NCBI RefSeq assembly: GCF_026340675.1
Contig: NZ_JAPEOX010000001.1
Location: forward strand, 6,820,001 to 6,884,000
From: Streptomyces sp. NBC_01264
Lineage (GTDB): Bacteria > Actinomycetota > Actinomycetes > Streptomycetales > Streptomycetaceae
DNA length: 64,000 bases
Direction: 5' to 3'
The translations under genes and the position numbers were made by a program. Below the pieces are notes generated by a model. It made no database searches. It saw only the letters and a list, made by a program, of their open reading frames with translations, and was not told where the DNA came from. This document shows, piece after piece, positions 42,057-51,360 of the stretch. Each line of letters begins with the position of its first letter. Position 1 is the stretch's first letter.

Positions 42057-43640
42057 ATGCCGCTCACCCTCGCCTCGCTCGTCCAGCACTCGGCGCTCAA
42101 GCTCAGCGTCCGGGCGGGGGAGGGCCGCCTGGACACTCCCGTCCGCTGGGCCCACGTCAGTGAGCTCGCCGACCCCGTGCCGTACATGGAGGGCGGGGAG
42201 CTCCTCCTCATCACCGCGATGAAGCTGGACGCGGAGGACCCCGAGGAGATGCGGCGCTACGTGCGCAGGCTCGCGGCCGCCGGGGTCGTCGGCATCGGGT
42301 TCGCCATCGGGGTGAACTACGAAGCCGTGCCCGAGGCGCTCGTGGAAGCCGCCACCGCCGAGGACCTGCCGCTGCTGGAGGTGCCCCGGCGCACCCCGTT
42401 CCTCGCCATCAGCAAGGCCGTCTCCGCCGCGCTGGCCGCCGACCAGTACCGGGCCGTGACCGCCGGCTTCGAGGCGCAGCGCGAGCTGACCCGGGCCGCG
42501 CTGTCCGCCGACGGGCCCGCCGAACTGCTGACGAAGCTGGCGGCGCACGTGCACGGCTGGGCCGCCCTGTACGACACCTCGGGCGCCGTCGTCGCGGCCG
42601 CGCCCGACTGGGCCGCACGCCGGGCCGCCCGGCTCACCCCCGACGTGGAACGGCTGCGGGAGCGGCCGGCCCCGGCCAGCGCCGTGGTCGGCGGCTCCGA
42701 GGACCGGGTGGAACTCCAGTCCCTCGGTACCGGGCGCCGGGCGCGGGGCGCGCTGGCGGTCGGCACCGCGGCCCCGCTCGGCACGGCGGAGCGGTACGCC
42801 GTCCACTCCGCGGTGGCCCTGCTGACCCTCACCACCGAACGCTCCCGCTCCCTGCACGACGCGGAGTCCCGGCTCGGCGCCGCCGTGCTGCGCATGCTCC
42901 TCGCCGGCCAGGCGGAGCACGCCCAGGCCGTGGCCGGCGACCTGTACGGGGCCCTGCTGGACGCACCGTTCCGGATCCTCGTGGCGGAACCGGCCCTCGC
43001 GGGCACCTCCCAGCCGGAGGGGCTGGCGATGCTGGCCGACGCCGTGGAGTCGGCGGCGGCGCGCACGGGGGAGACCCTGCTGGTGGTGCCGGAGCCGGGC
43101 CGGCTCGTGGTGCTGGCGGCCGACGGGGGCTCGGCGGTCCAGGCGTGCGTGGAACACGCGGAGGCACTGGAATCGCGCCGCGGCCGCGAGGCGGGTGAGC
43201 CGGAGCCGGACGAGCTGGTCCTCGGCCTGTCGGCCCCCGCGGCGGCCTCCGGCGTGGCGGCGGCCTTCAAGCAGGCCGACCAGGCCCTGGCCGTGGCCCG
43301 GCGGCGCGGCCGCCCGCTGGTGGAACACGAGGACCTGGCCGCGGGCTCGGTCCTCCCGCTGCTCGCCGACGACGCGGTACGGGCCTTCGCGGACGGCACC
43401 CTGCGGGCGTTGCGCGAGCACGACGAGAAGGGCCGGGGCGATCTGGTGGCCTCCCTCCAGGCCTGGCTCTCCCGGCACGGGCAGTGGGACGCGGCGGCGG
43501 CCGATCTGGGGGTGCACCGTCACACGCTGCGCTACCGGATGCGGCGGGTGGAGGAGATCCTGGGCCGCTCCCTCGACGACCCGGACGTCCGCATGGAGCT
43601 GTGGCTCGCCCTGAAGGCCACCGCGGCCGCCCCTTCTTGA
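42057..43640 (+). CDS. PucR-family transcriptional regulator
   Basis: Regulator of 527 residues. The N-terminal PucR purine/amine-sensor domain spans about 5-125 (LTLASLVQHS, GGELLLITAMKLD). A GGDEF-like middle region (about 290-400) is followed by the C-terminal PucR helix-turn-helix, at about 460-520, with HTLRYRMRRVEEILG. Such regulators activate nitrogen-compound catabolism in response to small metabolites. The next gene downstream is an aldehyde dehydrogenase 521 nt away and gabT lies nearby, so control of GABA/amine use is likely (inference). The ATG at 42057 has no strong ribosome binding site. Confidence 0.9.
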   Translation: MPLTLASLVQHSALKLSVRAGEGRLDTPVRWAHVSELADPVPYMEGGELLLITAMKLDAEDPEEMRRYVRRLAAAGVVGIGFAIGVNYEAVPEALVEAATAEDLPLLEVPRRTPFLAISKAVSAALAADQYRAVTAGFEAQRELTRAALSADGPAELLTKLAAHVHGWAALYDTSGAVVAAAPDWAARRAARLTPDVERLRERPAPASAVVGGSEDRVELQSLGTGRRARGALAVGTAAPLGTAERYAVHSAVALLTLTTERSRSLHDAESRLGAAVLRMLLAGQAEHAQAVAGDLYGALLDAPFRILVAEPALAGTSQPEGLAMLADAVESAAARTGETLLVVPEPGRLVVLAADGGSAVQACVEHAEALESRRGREAGEPEPDELVLGLSAPAAASGVAAAFKQADQALAVARRRGRPLVEHEDLAAGSVLPLLADDAVRAFADGTLRALREHDEKGRGDLVASLQAWLSRHGQWDAAAADLGVHRHTLRYRMRRVEEILGRSLDDPDVRMELWLALKATAAAPS

Positions 43641-43663
43641 CGCACCCCGCCCCTTCTTGACGC
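43627..43663 (+). repeat. 17-bp direct repeat at the end of the PucR gene
   Basis: CCGCCCCTTCTTGACGC occurs at 43627-43643 and 43647-43663. The pucR stop codon (43638-43640) is in the first copy. Confidence 0.8.
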
Positions 43664-43802
43664 GCCGCTCGCACCGCTGCGCGGGCTTCGCGGCGCTGCG
43701 CCGGACTCCGTCCGGCGGTGGCGGGTCGGTGTGCCCGCCACCGCCGTCCCGGCGTGGGGCCCGGTGGGCGGGTGCGGGTGGGTGGGCCATGCGGGGCTGG
43801 GG

Positions 43803-43915
43803 TCCCCTACCCGCCCTTCCACCGTTCCCCGGGCTGCGCCCGGACCCGCACCCGGGCGGAGCCCCAGAAGGGGTCCGGGCACAGCCCGGGGAACGGGCGA
43901 AGGGCGGGTAGGGGA
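43803..43915. repeat. 45-bp near-perfect inverted repeat of an interspersed intergenic element
   Basis: The arms 43803-43847 and 43871-43915 match over 45 bp with about four mismatches, loop 23 nt. Both start or end with TCCCCTACCCGCCCTTC (or its complement). The same element is at 6358-6402 and 57591-57621. The 521-nt region between the PucR gene and the aldehyde dehydrogenase has this element, the 17-bp direct repeat and further GC-rich hairpins, but no supportable gene. Confidence 0.85.
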
Positions 43916-44161
43916 ACTCCCGCCTCGCACAGCCGCCCCCGCGCAGCGCCGCCGCCCCGGGGCAGGCCGGAGCCCCGTGCAGCCGGGCCCCGTACAGCCC
44001 CATGCGGGGCCCCGCATGGGCGGCGGATGCCCCGACACTGACAAAGCGGCGCGCCGCGCCACGCACGTACTCCACCCCGGACAAACGCCGAAAGCCCGGC
44101 GGAGTCCTACGGTGGAGGGGACAAGGACCCACCGCACACACTCCGAAGGGCCGGGATCAGC

Positions 44162-45607
44162 ATGACTTCCACCCACGCCTTCTGGCTCGCCGGCCGCCAG
44201 GCCACGGGCGACGACAGCTTCGACGTCCACTCCCCGTGGGACGGCCGCCTCGTCGGCACCGTGAGCGTCCCGACCGACGCCCAGGTCGAAGAGGCCGTCG
44301 CCGCCGCGTACGCCGTGACCGCGGAGTTCTCCGCCACCCCGGCCCACGTACGCGCCGAGGCCCTGGCTCACGTCGCCCGCCGGCTCGCCGAGCGCACCGA
44401 GGAGATCGCGCTGCTGATCTCCGCCGAGAACGGCAAGCCGATCAAGTGGGCCCGCGGTGAGGTCGGCCGTGCGGTGTCCGTGTTCCGCTTCGCCTCCGAA
44501 GAGGCCCGCCGCTTCAACGGCGGCGAGGCCCAGCGCCTGGACACCGACGCCGGTGGCGTCGGCCGCCTGGCCCTGACCCGCCGCTTCGTCAAGGGTCCGG
44601 TCCTGGGCATCGCGCCCTTCAACTTCCCGCTGAACCTGTGCGCCCACAAGGTGGCCCCCGCCATCGCCGTCGGCGCGCCGATCATCCTGAAGCCGGCCCC
44701 GGCCACCCCGCTCTCCGGTCTGATCCTCGGCGAGCTGCTCGCCGAGACCGACCTGCCCGCCGGTTCCTGGTCCGTGCTCCCCGTCGCCAACGACAAGATG
44801 CCGGAGCTGGTCAAGGACGAGCGCCTGCCCGTCATCTCCTTCACCGGTTCGGACAAGGTCGGCTACGCCATCCAGCAGGCCGTGCCCCACAAGCACTGCA
44901 CCCTGGAGCTCGGCGGCAACGCCGCGGCCGTGGTCCTGGAGGACTGGTCCTCGGAGGCCGACCTCGACTGGGCCGCGACCCGCATCGCGACCTTCTCGAA
45001 CTACCAGGCCGGCCAGTCCTGCATCGGCGTGCAGCGCGTGATCGCCGACGCCTCCGTCTACGACCGCCTCGTCGAGAAGGTCGTCGCGAAGGTCCAGGCC
45101 CAGGTCACCGGCGACCCGAACGACTCCGCCACCGACGTCGGCCCCCTCGTCTCCGAGGACGCCGCCAAGCGGGTCGAGTCCTGGGTCGACGAGGCCGTCG
45201 CCGCCGGCGCCAAGCTGCTCACGGGCGGCAAGCGCGAGGGTGCCTCGTACGAGCCCACCGTCGTCGCCGAGGTGCCCGAGGGCGTCACCCTGGCCACCGA
45301 GGAGGTCTTCGGACCGGTCCTCACCCTGCGCCGGGTCGAGAACACCGACGAGGCCTTCGCCGCCGTCAACGACTCGAAGTTCGGTCTGCAGGCCGGCGTC
45401 TTCACGCGGAACATCCAGACCGCGTTCCGCGCCCACCGCGAGCTGGAGGTCGGCGGCGTGATCGTCGGCGACGTCCCCTCCTACCGCGCCGACCAGATGC
45501 CGTACGGCGGCGTCAAGCAGTCCGGTGTGGGCCGCGAGGGCGTGCGCTACGCGATGGACGACTACACCTACGAGCGGGTCCTGGTCCTCAGCGGCCTCGA
45601 CATCTGA
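44162..45607 (+). CDS. NAD(P)-dependent aldehyde dehydrogenase
   Basis: Aldehyde dehydrogenase of 481 residues, with catalytic Cys287 in NYQAGQSCIGVQR and Glu in LELGGNAA. It has PFNFPLNLCAHK in place of the PWN(Y/F)P of the aminobutyraldehyde-type enzymes, a pattern closer to non-phosphorylating glyceraldehyde-3-phosphate, lactaldehyde or succinate-semialdehyde-like dehydrogenases. Its place after a PucR regulator and near gabT would suit succinate semialdehyde oxidation, but the sequence alone does not decide. Starts ATG 44162. A 13-bp terminator follows. Confidence 0.85.
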   Translation: MTSTHAFWLAGRQATGDDSFDVHSPWDGRLVGTVSVPTDAQVEEAVAAAYAVTAEFSATPAHVRAEALAHVARRLAERTEEIALLISAENGKPIKWARGEVGRAVSVFRFASEEARRFNGGEAQRLDTDAGGVGRLALTRRFVKGPVLGIAPFNFPLNLCAHKVAPAIAVGAPIILKPAPATPLSGLILGELLAETDLPAGSWSVLPVANDKMPELVKDERLPVISFTGSDKVGYAIQQAVPHKHCTLELGGNAAAVVLEDWSSEADLDWAATRIATFSNYQAGQSCIGVQRVIADASVYDRLVEKVVAKVQAQVTGDPNDSATDVGPLVSEDAAKRVESWVDEAVAAGAKLLTGGKREGASYEPTVVAEVPEGVTLATEEVFGPVLTLRRVENTDEAFAAVNDSKFGLQAGVFTRNIQTAFRAHRELEVGGVIVGDVPSYRADQMPYGGVKQSGVGREGVRYAMDDYTYERVLVLSGLDI

Positions 45608-45630
45608 CCCACTCGTACGGCCACTGAGCC

Positions 45631-45667
45631 GACGGCCGGAGCCTACTGTGCGGGGGCTCCGGCCGTC
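45631..45667 (+). terminator. Terminator after the aldehyde dehydrogenase gene
   Basis: GACGGCCGGAGCC (45631-45643) pairs perfectly with GGCTCCGGCCGTC (45655-45667), followed by TCCTTTT. Confidence 0.88.
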
Positions 45668-45817
45668 TCCTTTTCCACCCCGCTCCCGCCCCGCCCGACT
45701 TCCGCCCGTTCCACCCACGCGACCCGCGAAAACGGCGTGTGGCAGGGTCGTCAGGGCCCAGGTGCGCAGTCCCGGCACGCTGGGCGAGACGAACCCCGGC
45801 CGACGAATCGAGTCGCA

Positions 45818-46546
45818 ATGTCCTCCTACCTGGTCCGCCACCGCCCCGTCGCAGACCCCGCCCTGCGCCTGGTGTGCTTCCCGCACGCGGGAGGCGGCGC
45901 GGGCTTCTTCCGCGACTGGCCCGGGCACCTGGATCCCTCGGTCGAGGTCGTCGCCGTGCGCTACCCGGGACGCGAGAGCCGCATCGGCGAACCGCTGATC
46001 CCGACGATGGACGCGCTGTCACCCCAGATCGCCGCGGCGCTCCTGGCCGAAACTCCCGTGCCCACGGTGCTCCTCGGGCACAGCATGGGCGCGGCCGTGG
46101 CGTACGAGAGCCTCCTGCGCCTCGAAGCCGCGGGCGCGGCCCACGTCACGCGGCTGTGCGTCTCGGGCCGCGGACTCCCCGCACCCGCCGCCGTGCGCCC
46201 TCCGCGCACCGACGAGGAGCTGATCGCGGCCGTCACCTCGCTGGGCGGTCCCCACGCGGCGCTCTGGGACGACCCGGACATGCGCGAGCTGTTCCTGCCG
46301 GTGGTCCGCAACGACTTCCGCCTGATCGACTCCTACCGGCGCCGCGAGGACGCACCGCTGCTGCGCGCGGACGTCATGACCCTCACGGGTGACCGCGATC
46401 CCCGCGTCACCCCGCTGGGCGCGCAGGCGTGGTCGACGGTCACCACGGGCGCCTTCACGTCCCACGTCCTCGAGGGCGACCACTTCTACCTCGTGCCGCA
46501 CGCGGCGCGGGTCGCCCGGCTGGCCGTGGACCCTCACGGCGCCTGA
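45818..46546 (+). CDS. Type II thioesterase-like alpha/beta hydrolase
   Basis: Hydrolase of 242 residues of the thioesterase type II family (surfactin SrfAD/RifR type). Nucleophile Ser89 in GHSMGAA, acid in LTGDRDPRV and His222 in EGDHFYLV. The opening LVCFPHAGGGAGFFRDW is typical. Such enzymes hydrolyse wrongly loaded acyl groups from PKS/NRPS carrier proteins. No polyketide or peptide synthase lies in the window, so it may serve a distant cluster or another thioester. The ATG at 45818 has no clear Shine-Dalgarno; upstream in-frame codons look non-coding. Confidence 0.87.
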   Translation: MSSYLVRHRPVADPALRLVCFPHAGGGAGFFRDWPGHLDPSVEVVAVRYPGRESRIGEPLIPTMDALSPQIAAALLAETPVPTVLLGHSMGAAVAYESLLRLEAAGAAHVTRLCVSGRGLPAPAAVRPPRTDEELIAAVTSLGGPHAALWDDPDMRELFLPVVRNDFRLIDSYRRREDAPLLRADVMTLTGDRDPRVTPLGAQAWSTVTTGAFTSHVLEGDHFYLVPHAARVARLAVDPHGA

Positions 46547-46677
46547 GCGGGCTCCAGGCTCCGGGCTCCGGCCGTCCCTCGTTCGCCGCCGCTTCCCCGG
46601 CGCCCGAAACGGGTACGACTCACTGGTAGCACCCACCGGTAAGCACCCCCTCCATCGGCGGCGAGGTGAGCCCCCTC

Positions 46678-48684
46678 ATGTCCGCACCACAGCCCGCACA
46701 ACCCGCAGAGCCCCTTCCGACCGCAGAACCCGCAGAACCCGCGGCGCCCGCACAGTCCGCACCGCCCAAGGTGACCGAGCGCGAGGCACGACAGGTCGCG
46801 GAAGCGGCCCGGGAACAGAACTGGCAGCGGCCGAGCTTCGCCAAGGAGCTGTTCCTCGGCCGCTTCCGGCTGGACCTGATCCACCCCCACCCGCTCCCCG
46901 CCGAGGAGGACGTCCGGCGCGGGGAGGCCTTCCTGGCCCGGATGCGGGAGTTCTGCGAGACCTCCGTCGACGGAGCGCGCATCGAGCGCGAGGCGAAGAT
47001 CCCCGACGAGACCGTGCGCGGGCTCAAGGAGCTCGGCGCGCTCGGCATGAAGATCGACCCGAAGTACGGGGGCCTCGGCCTCACCCAGGTCTACTACAAC
47101 AAGGCGCTCGCCCTGGCCGGCTCCGTCAGCCCGGCCATCGGCGCCCTGCTCTCCGCCCACCAGTCGATCGGCGTGCCGCAGCCGCTGAAGATGTTCGGCA
47201 CCCAGGAGCAGAAGGACGCCTACCTGCCGCGCTGCGCGACCACCGCCATCAGCGCCTTCCTCCTCACCGAGCCGGACGTCGGCTCCGACCCGGCGCGGCT
47301 GGCCACCACGGCGGTCCCGGACGGGGAGGACGCGTACGTCCTGGACGGCGTGAAGCTCTGGACCACCAACGGGGTCGTCGCCGACCTGCTCGTCGTCATG
47401 GCCCGGGTGCCGAAGAGCGAGAACCACCGCGGCGGGATCACCGCCTTCGTCGTCGAGGCCGACTCGCCGGGCATCACCGTCGAGCACCGCAACGCCTTCA
47501 TGGGCCTGCGCGGCCTGGAGAACGGCGTCACCCGCTTCCACCGGGTCAGGGTCCCCGCGTCCCAGCGCATCGGCGCCGAGGGCGCCGGGCTGAAGATCGC
47601 GCTGACCACGCTGAACACCGGCCGGCTGTCGCTGCCCGCCATGTGCGTGGGCGCGGGGAAGTGGTGCCTGAAGATCGCCCGCGAATGGTCCGGCGTACGC
47701 GAGCAGTGGGGACGGCCGGTCGGCCTGCACGAGGCCGTCGGCTCCAAGATCTCCTTCATCGCGGCCACCACCTTCGCCCTGGAGGCCGTGGTCGACCTGG
47801 CCTCCCAGATGGCCGACGAGGACCGCAACGACATCCGCATCGAGGCCGCCCTCGCCAAGCTCTACGGCTCCGAGATGGCCTGCCTGATGGCCGACGAGCT
47901 GGTCCAGATCCGCGGCGGACGCGGCTTCGAGACCGCCGAGTCCCTCGCGGCCCGCGGCGAGCGGGCCGTGCCGGCCGAGCAGATGCTCCGCGACCTGCGG
48001 ATCAACCGGATCTTCGAGGGATCCACCGAGATCATGCACCTGCTGATCGCCCGCGAGGCCGTGGACGCCCACCTGTCGGTGGCCGGCGACCTCATCGACC
48101 CGGACAAGGCACTGGGCGACAAGGCGAAGGCGGGCGCCCGCGCCGCCGGGTTCTACGCCCGCTGGCTGCCGCAGCTCGCCACCGGCGCGGGCCAGGTCCC
48201 CGGCACCTACCGGGCCTTCCACCCGAGCGGCCACCCCGACCTCGCCACCCACCTGCGCTACGTCGAACGCGGGTCGCGCAAACTCGCCCGGTCCACCTTC
48301 TACGCGATGTCCCGCTGGCAGGGCCGGATGGAGACCAAGCAGGGGTTCCTCGGCCGGATCGTCGACATCGGCGCCGAGCTCTTCGCGATGAGCGCGGCCT
48401 GCGTGCGCGCCGAACACCTGCGGGCCTCCGGCGAGCACGGCCGGGAGGCCTACCAGCTGGCCGACGCCTTCTGCCGGCAGTCCCGGCTCCGCGTGGAGGA
48501 GCTCTTCGGGCGCCTCTGGGACAACACCGACGACCTGGACCGCAAGGTCGTGGCCGGGGTCCTGTCCGGTACCTACACCTGGCTGGAGGAGGGCGTCCTG
48601 GACCCGTCGGGCGACGGTCCGTGGATCGCCGACGCCACCCCCGGCCCCTCGACCCGTGAAAATGTCCACCGGCCGCTGCGCTGA
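46678..48684 (+). CDS. Acyl-CoA dehydrogenase, long form
   Basis: Flavoprotein of 668 residues, about 280 longer than classic acyl-CoA dehydrogenases, so of the VLCAD-like layout with a C-terminal extension. A Pro/Ala/Glu-rich N-terminal tail (repeats of PAEP) is followed by the acyl-CoA dehydrogenase domains: LTEPDVGSDPARL, the FAD/substrate segment, GVREQWGRPVG, and IFEGSTEIMHLLIAREA. The rest (about 470-668) is helical. Likely catalyses the first step of beta-oxidation of long-chain acyl-CoA. ATG 46678 with GAGGTGAG upstream; an in-frame GTG at 46666 is possible. Confidence 0.9.
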   Translation: MSAPQPAQPAEPLPTAEPAEPAAPAQSAPPKVTEREARQVAEAAREQNWQRPSFAKELFLGRFRLDLIHPHPLPAEEDVRRGEAFLARMREFCETSVDGARIEREAKIPDETVRGLKELGALGMKIDPKYGGLGLTQVYYNKALALAGSVSPAIGALLSAHQSIGVPQPLKMFGTQEQKDAYLPRCATTAISAFLLTEPDVGSDPARLATTAVPDGEDAYVLDGVKLWTTNGVVADLLVVMARVPKSENHRGGITAFVVEADSPGITVEHRNAFMGLRGLENGVTRFHRVRVPASQRIGAEGAGLKIALTTLNTGRLSLPAMCVGAGKWCLKIAREWSGVREQWGRPVGLHEAVGSKISFIAATTFALEAVVDLASQMADEDRNDIRIEAALAKLYGSEMACLMADELVQIRGGRGFETAESLAARGERAVPAEQMLRDLRINRIFEGSTEIMHLLIAREAVDAHLSVAGDLIDPDKALGDKAKAGARAAGFYARWLPQLATGAGQVPGTYRAFHPSGHPDLATHLRYVERGSRKLARSTFYAMSRWQGRMETKQGFLGRIVDIGAELFAMSAACVRAEHLRASGEHGREAYQLADAFCRQSRLRVEELFGRLWDNTDDLDRKVVAGVLSGTYTWLEEGVLDPSGDGPWIADATPGPSTRENVHRPLR

Positions 48685-48772
48685 GCTGAAATCATCGCCG
48701 GACGTCGCAGCGGCGTACGAGGATGAGTACGGGTACGTGTACGAGCACAGCGCGAGGCGGACGAGAACGATG

Positions 48773-50086
48773 CCGACGGCCGAGGAAGACCGCGCCAGCC
48801 GACGGCTGGCCTGGTGCGTGGCGCACGTGATGCGCCACGCACCGGACCACGTCGTCACCGACATGATCGGCCGGCTCGACAAGCCCGCCTTCAAGTACCT
48901 GTGCCGGGACGAATGGCTGTCGGCCTCGACCGTCACCCTCCTGCTCCGGCACGGAGGCGAGAGCGACCGCAGCTACGTCGCCCGCAACCCCCGCGTCGTG
49001 GGCCGGCCGCTGCCCGGCCTGCCCGGCCCCGCCCGGTACGCCCGCCGCCGGACCCCCGCCGAGCTCCTGCCGGTGCTCCGCGCCGAGCTCGGCCGCGACC
49101 CCCTCGAGGAGCCGCTCACCGCGGCCGAGCTCATCGGCCTGCTGCGCCGGCACGGCCGCCGGCCACGGGTCGCGCTGGACGTCCTGGCGCTGCCCCACGA
49201 CCCGGACCCGGAGCCCCTGCTCGCCGAACACCTCCGCCTGCCGCTGCCGGCCGGCTCCGTCGAAGCCCTGCTGCTCGCCCTGGACCTGCCCAGGGACGCC
49301 GTCCACGGGCTGCTCGCGAGCGCGGCCCCGCGGACGCGCTTCTGGTACCGGCCCGCCGTCCGCGCCGTGCGGATGGGCCGGGTCACGCACGAGGAGCTCG
49401 TCGCCCACGTGACCCCCGCGCACCGCACCCTGCTCCTCACCGACCTGACCGGGGCCCGCGGCCTGCGCTGGACCCTGCCCGAGCGGACCGGGATGCGCAC
49501 GGCCGTCGCCCGCGCCCTGCGCCCCCTGCGCGACGACCCCCGGCTCTGGGCCGAGCTGCTGCGCCACGCCCCCTCCTTCCCGGGCACCCTGCCGGTCCTG
49601 GTGGCCCGGATCGTGCGCGGCACCCTGCCGGAGCCCGCCGACGCACCAGCGGTCCCCGGGCTCGCCGAGGCGGTGCGCTCCGTGGCGCCCGGGGGCGCCG
49701 AGCCCGTCGCGGGCGTGGACCGCGAACTGGCCCTGGCGAGCCTCGCGGTGCCCATGGAGTCCGTCCAGGAGGACATCCGGTGGGTGCGCGACTGCCTCGC
49801 CCGCGGGCTGCTCTCGGGCGAGGACGTGATCCGGCACAAGGCGCCGGCCTGCTGGGCCCTGGACGAGGACCACTGGCTGGGTGAGGTGGACCACCCCGAC
49901 CGCCACGCACCGGCGGCCCCGGTGATCGCCGCGCGGTCCGAGGCCGACCGGCTGTTCGCGCTGGCCCTCGGCTCCGATCCGGACGCCTGGTGGCGGGTGG
50001 CCAGTACCCTCCCGGACTTCGCCGGAACGCTCCCGCACCTTCTCCTTCGGGTCACGGAAGGGGGCTCAGTGTCCGGGCGCCCCTGA
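48773..50086 (+). CDS. Hypothetical Leu/Arg-rich helical protein
   Basis: Protein of 437 residues, mostly alpha-helical by composition and very rich in Leu, Ala, Arg and Pro. There are repeated units with patterns such as HEELVAHVTPAHRTLLLTDL and LWAELLRHAPSFPGTLPVLV, recalling HEAT/ARM-like solenoids, but no clear motif. No signal peptide or membrane segment. The start is uncertain: the frame is open to 48659, but the codons between there and 48773 (TCA, AGA, GAT, AAA) are unlike the usual strongly GC-biased third positions, so ATG 48773 is preferred. Function unknown. Confidence 0.6.
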   Translation, partial: PTAEEDRASRRLAWCVAHVMRHAPDHVVTDMIGRLDKPAFKYLCRDEWLSASTVTLLLRHGGESDRSYVARNPRVVGRPLPGLPGPARYARRRTPAELLPVLRAELGRDPLEEPLTAAELIGLLRRHGRRPRVALDVLALPHDPDPEPLLAEHLRLPLPAGSVEALLLALDLPRDAVHGLLASAAPRTRFWYRPAVRAVRMGRVTHEELVAHVTPAHRTLLLTDLTGARGLRWTLPERTGMRTAVARALRPLRDDPRLWAELLRHAPSFPGTLPVLVARIVRGTLPEPADAPAVPGLAEAVRSVAPGGAEPVAGVDRELALASLAVPMESVQEDIRWVRDCLARGLLSGEDVIRHKAPACWALDEDHWLGEVDHPDRHAPAAPVIAARSEADRLFALALGSDPDAWWRVASTLPDFAGTLPHLLLRVTEGGSVSGRP

Positions 50087-50106
50087 GTTGCGGCAACAAT
50101 GGGTCC

Positions 50107-51360
50107 ATGAGCGACCGCCCATCTCCCCTCGCCGATCCGCACCTCCTCTTCGACCCCGCGGCCGGCCGTCGGGACATCGTCATCCTCGGCTCCACCGGGT
50201 CCATCGGGACCCAGGCCATCGACCTCGCCCTGCGCAACCCGGACCGGTTCCGGGTCACGGCCCTGTCCGCCGCCGGCGGCCGGGTCGCGCTGCTGGCCGA
50301 GCAGGCCAGGCTGCTGCGCGTGAACACGGTGGCCGTCGCGCGCGAAGACGTCGTACCGGCCCTCAAGGAGGCCCTGGACGCCGAGTACGGCGCCGGTGAG
50401 CCGCTGCCGGAGATCCTCGCGGGACCGGACGCCGCGACCGAGCTCGCCGCCTCCGAGTGCCACACCGTGCTCAACGGCATCACCGGTTCCATCGGCCTCG
50501 CGCCCACCCTCGCCGCACTGCGCGCCGGGCGGACCCTGGCCCTCGCGAACAAGGAGTCGCTGATCGTCGGCGGCCCCCTGGTGAAGGCCCTGGCGAAGCC
50601 GGGCCAGATCATCCCGGTCGATTCCGAGCACGCGGCGCTCTTCCAGGCCCTGGCCGCGGGCACCCGCGCCGAGGTGCGGAAGCTCGTGGTCACGGCCTCC
50701 GGCGGGCCCTTCCGGGGCCGCACCCGTGCCGAGCTGGCCTCGGTCACGGTGCAGGACGCCCTGGCCCACCCGACCTGGGCGATGGGCCCGGTGATCACCG
50801 TCAACTCGGCGACCCTGGTCAACAAGGGCCTGGAGGTCATCGAGGCCCACCTGCTCTACGACATCCCCTTCGAGCGGATCGAGGTCGTGGTCCACCCGCA
50901 GTCGTACGTGCACTCCATGGTGGAGTTCACGGACGGCTCCACGCTGGCCCAGGCCACCCCGCCGGACATGCGCGGCCCGATCGCGATCGGTCTCGGCTGG
51001 CCCCAGCGGGTCCCGGACGCGTCCACCGCCTTCGACTGGACCAAGGCGTCCACCTGGGAGTTCTTCCCCCTGGACACCGAGGCCTTCCCCGCGGTGGGCC
51101 TGGCCCGGCACGTGGGCGCGCTGGGCGGGACCGCGCCCGCCGTGTTCAATGCGGCGAACGAGGAGTGCGTAGAGGCGTTCCTGGCCGGTCGGCTCCCGTT
51201 CACAGCAATCATGGATACCGTCTCTGCGGTGGTCGATGAGCACGGAACCCCCGCCAGGGGAACTTCTCTCACCGTCGCGGACGTCCTTGAAGCGGAGACC
51301 TGGGCCAGGGCCCGGGCACAGGAGATGGCGGCTCGGGCCGCCGTGGAGGCGCGCGCATGA
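50107..51360 (+). CDS. dxr: 1-deoxy-D-xylulose 5-phosphate reductoisomerase
   Basis: Second enzyme of the MEP isoprenoid pathway, converting DXP to MEP with NADPH. 417 residues, usual for the family. The NADPH-binding motif is [12 protein letters not shown] near the N-terminus, [12 protein letters not shown] and [11 protein letters not shown] contain active-site residues, and [13 protein letters not shown] with NAANEE completes the domain. Start ATG 50107. The stop overlaps the ATG of the next gene (ATGA), so the two are coupled; ispG follows one gene later. Confidence 0.97.
   Translation: MSDRPSPLADPHLLFDPAAGRRDIVILGSTGSIGTQAIDLALRNPDRFRVTALSAAGGRVALLAEQARLLRVNTVAVAREDVVPALKEALDAEYGAGEPLPEILAGPDAATELAASECHTVLNGITGSIGLAPTLAALRAGRTLALANKESLIVGGPLVKALAKPGQIIPVDSEHAALFQALAAGTRAEVRKLVVTASGGPFRGRTRAELASVTVQDALAHPTWAMGPVITVNSATLVNKGLEVIEAHLLYDIPFERIEVVVHPQSYVHSMVEFTDGSTLAQATPPDMRGPIAIGLGWPQRVPDASTAFDWTKASTWEFFPLDTEAFPAVGLARHVGALGGTAPAVFNAANEECVEAFLAGRLPFTAIMDTVSAVVDEHGTPARGTSLTVADVLEAETWARARAQEMAARAAVEARA

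Noticed and set aside
45818..46546. Edge of a polyketide or peptide biosynthetic cluster
   Set aside because: The thioesterase has no synthase, carrier protein or tailoring genes around it in the window.
48659..48772. N-terminal extension of the hypothetical helical protein
   Set aside because: Codon choice (TCA, AGA, AAA, GAT) does not match the strongly GC-biased coding sequence, and it overlaps the end of the acyl-CoA dehydrogenase gene.
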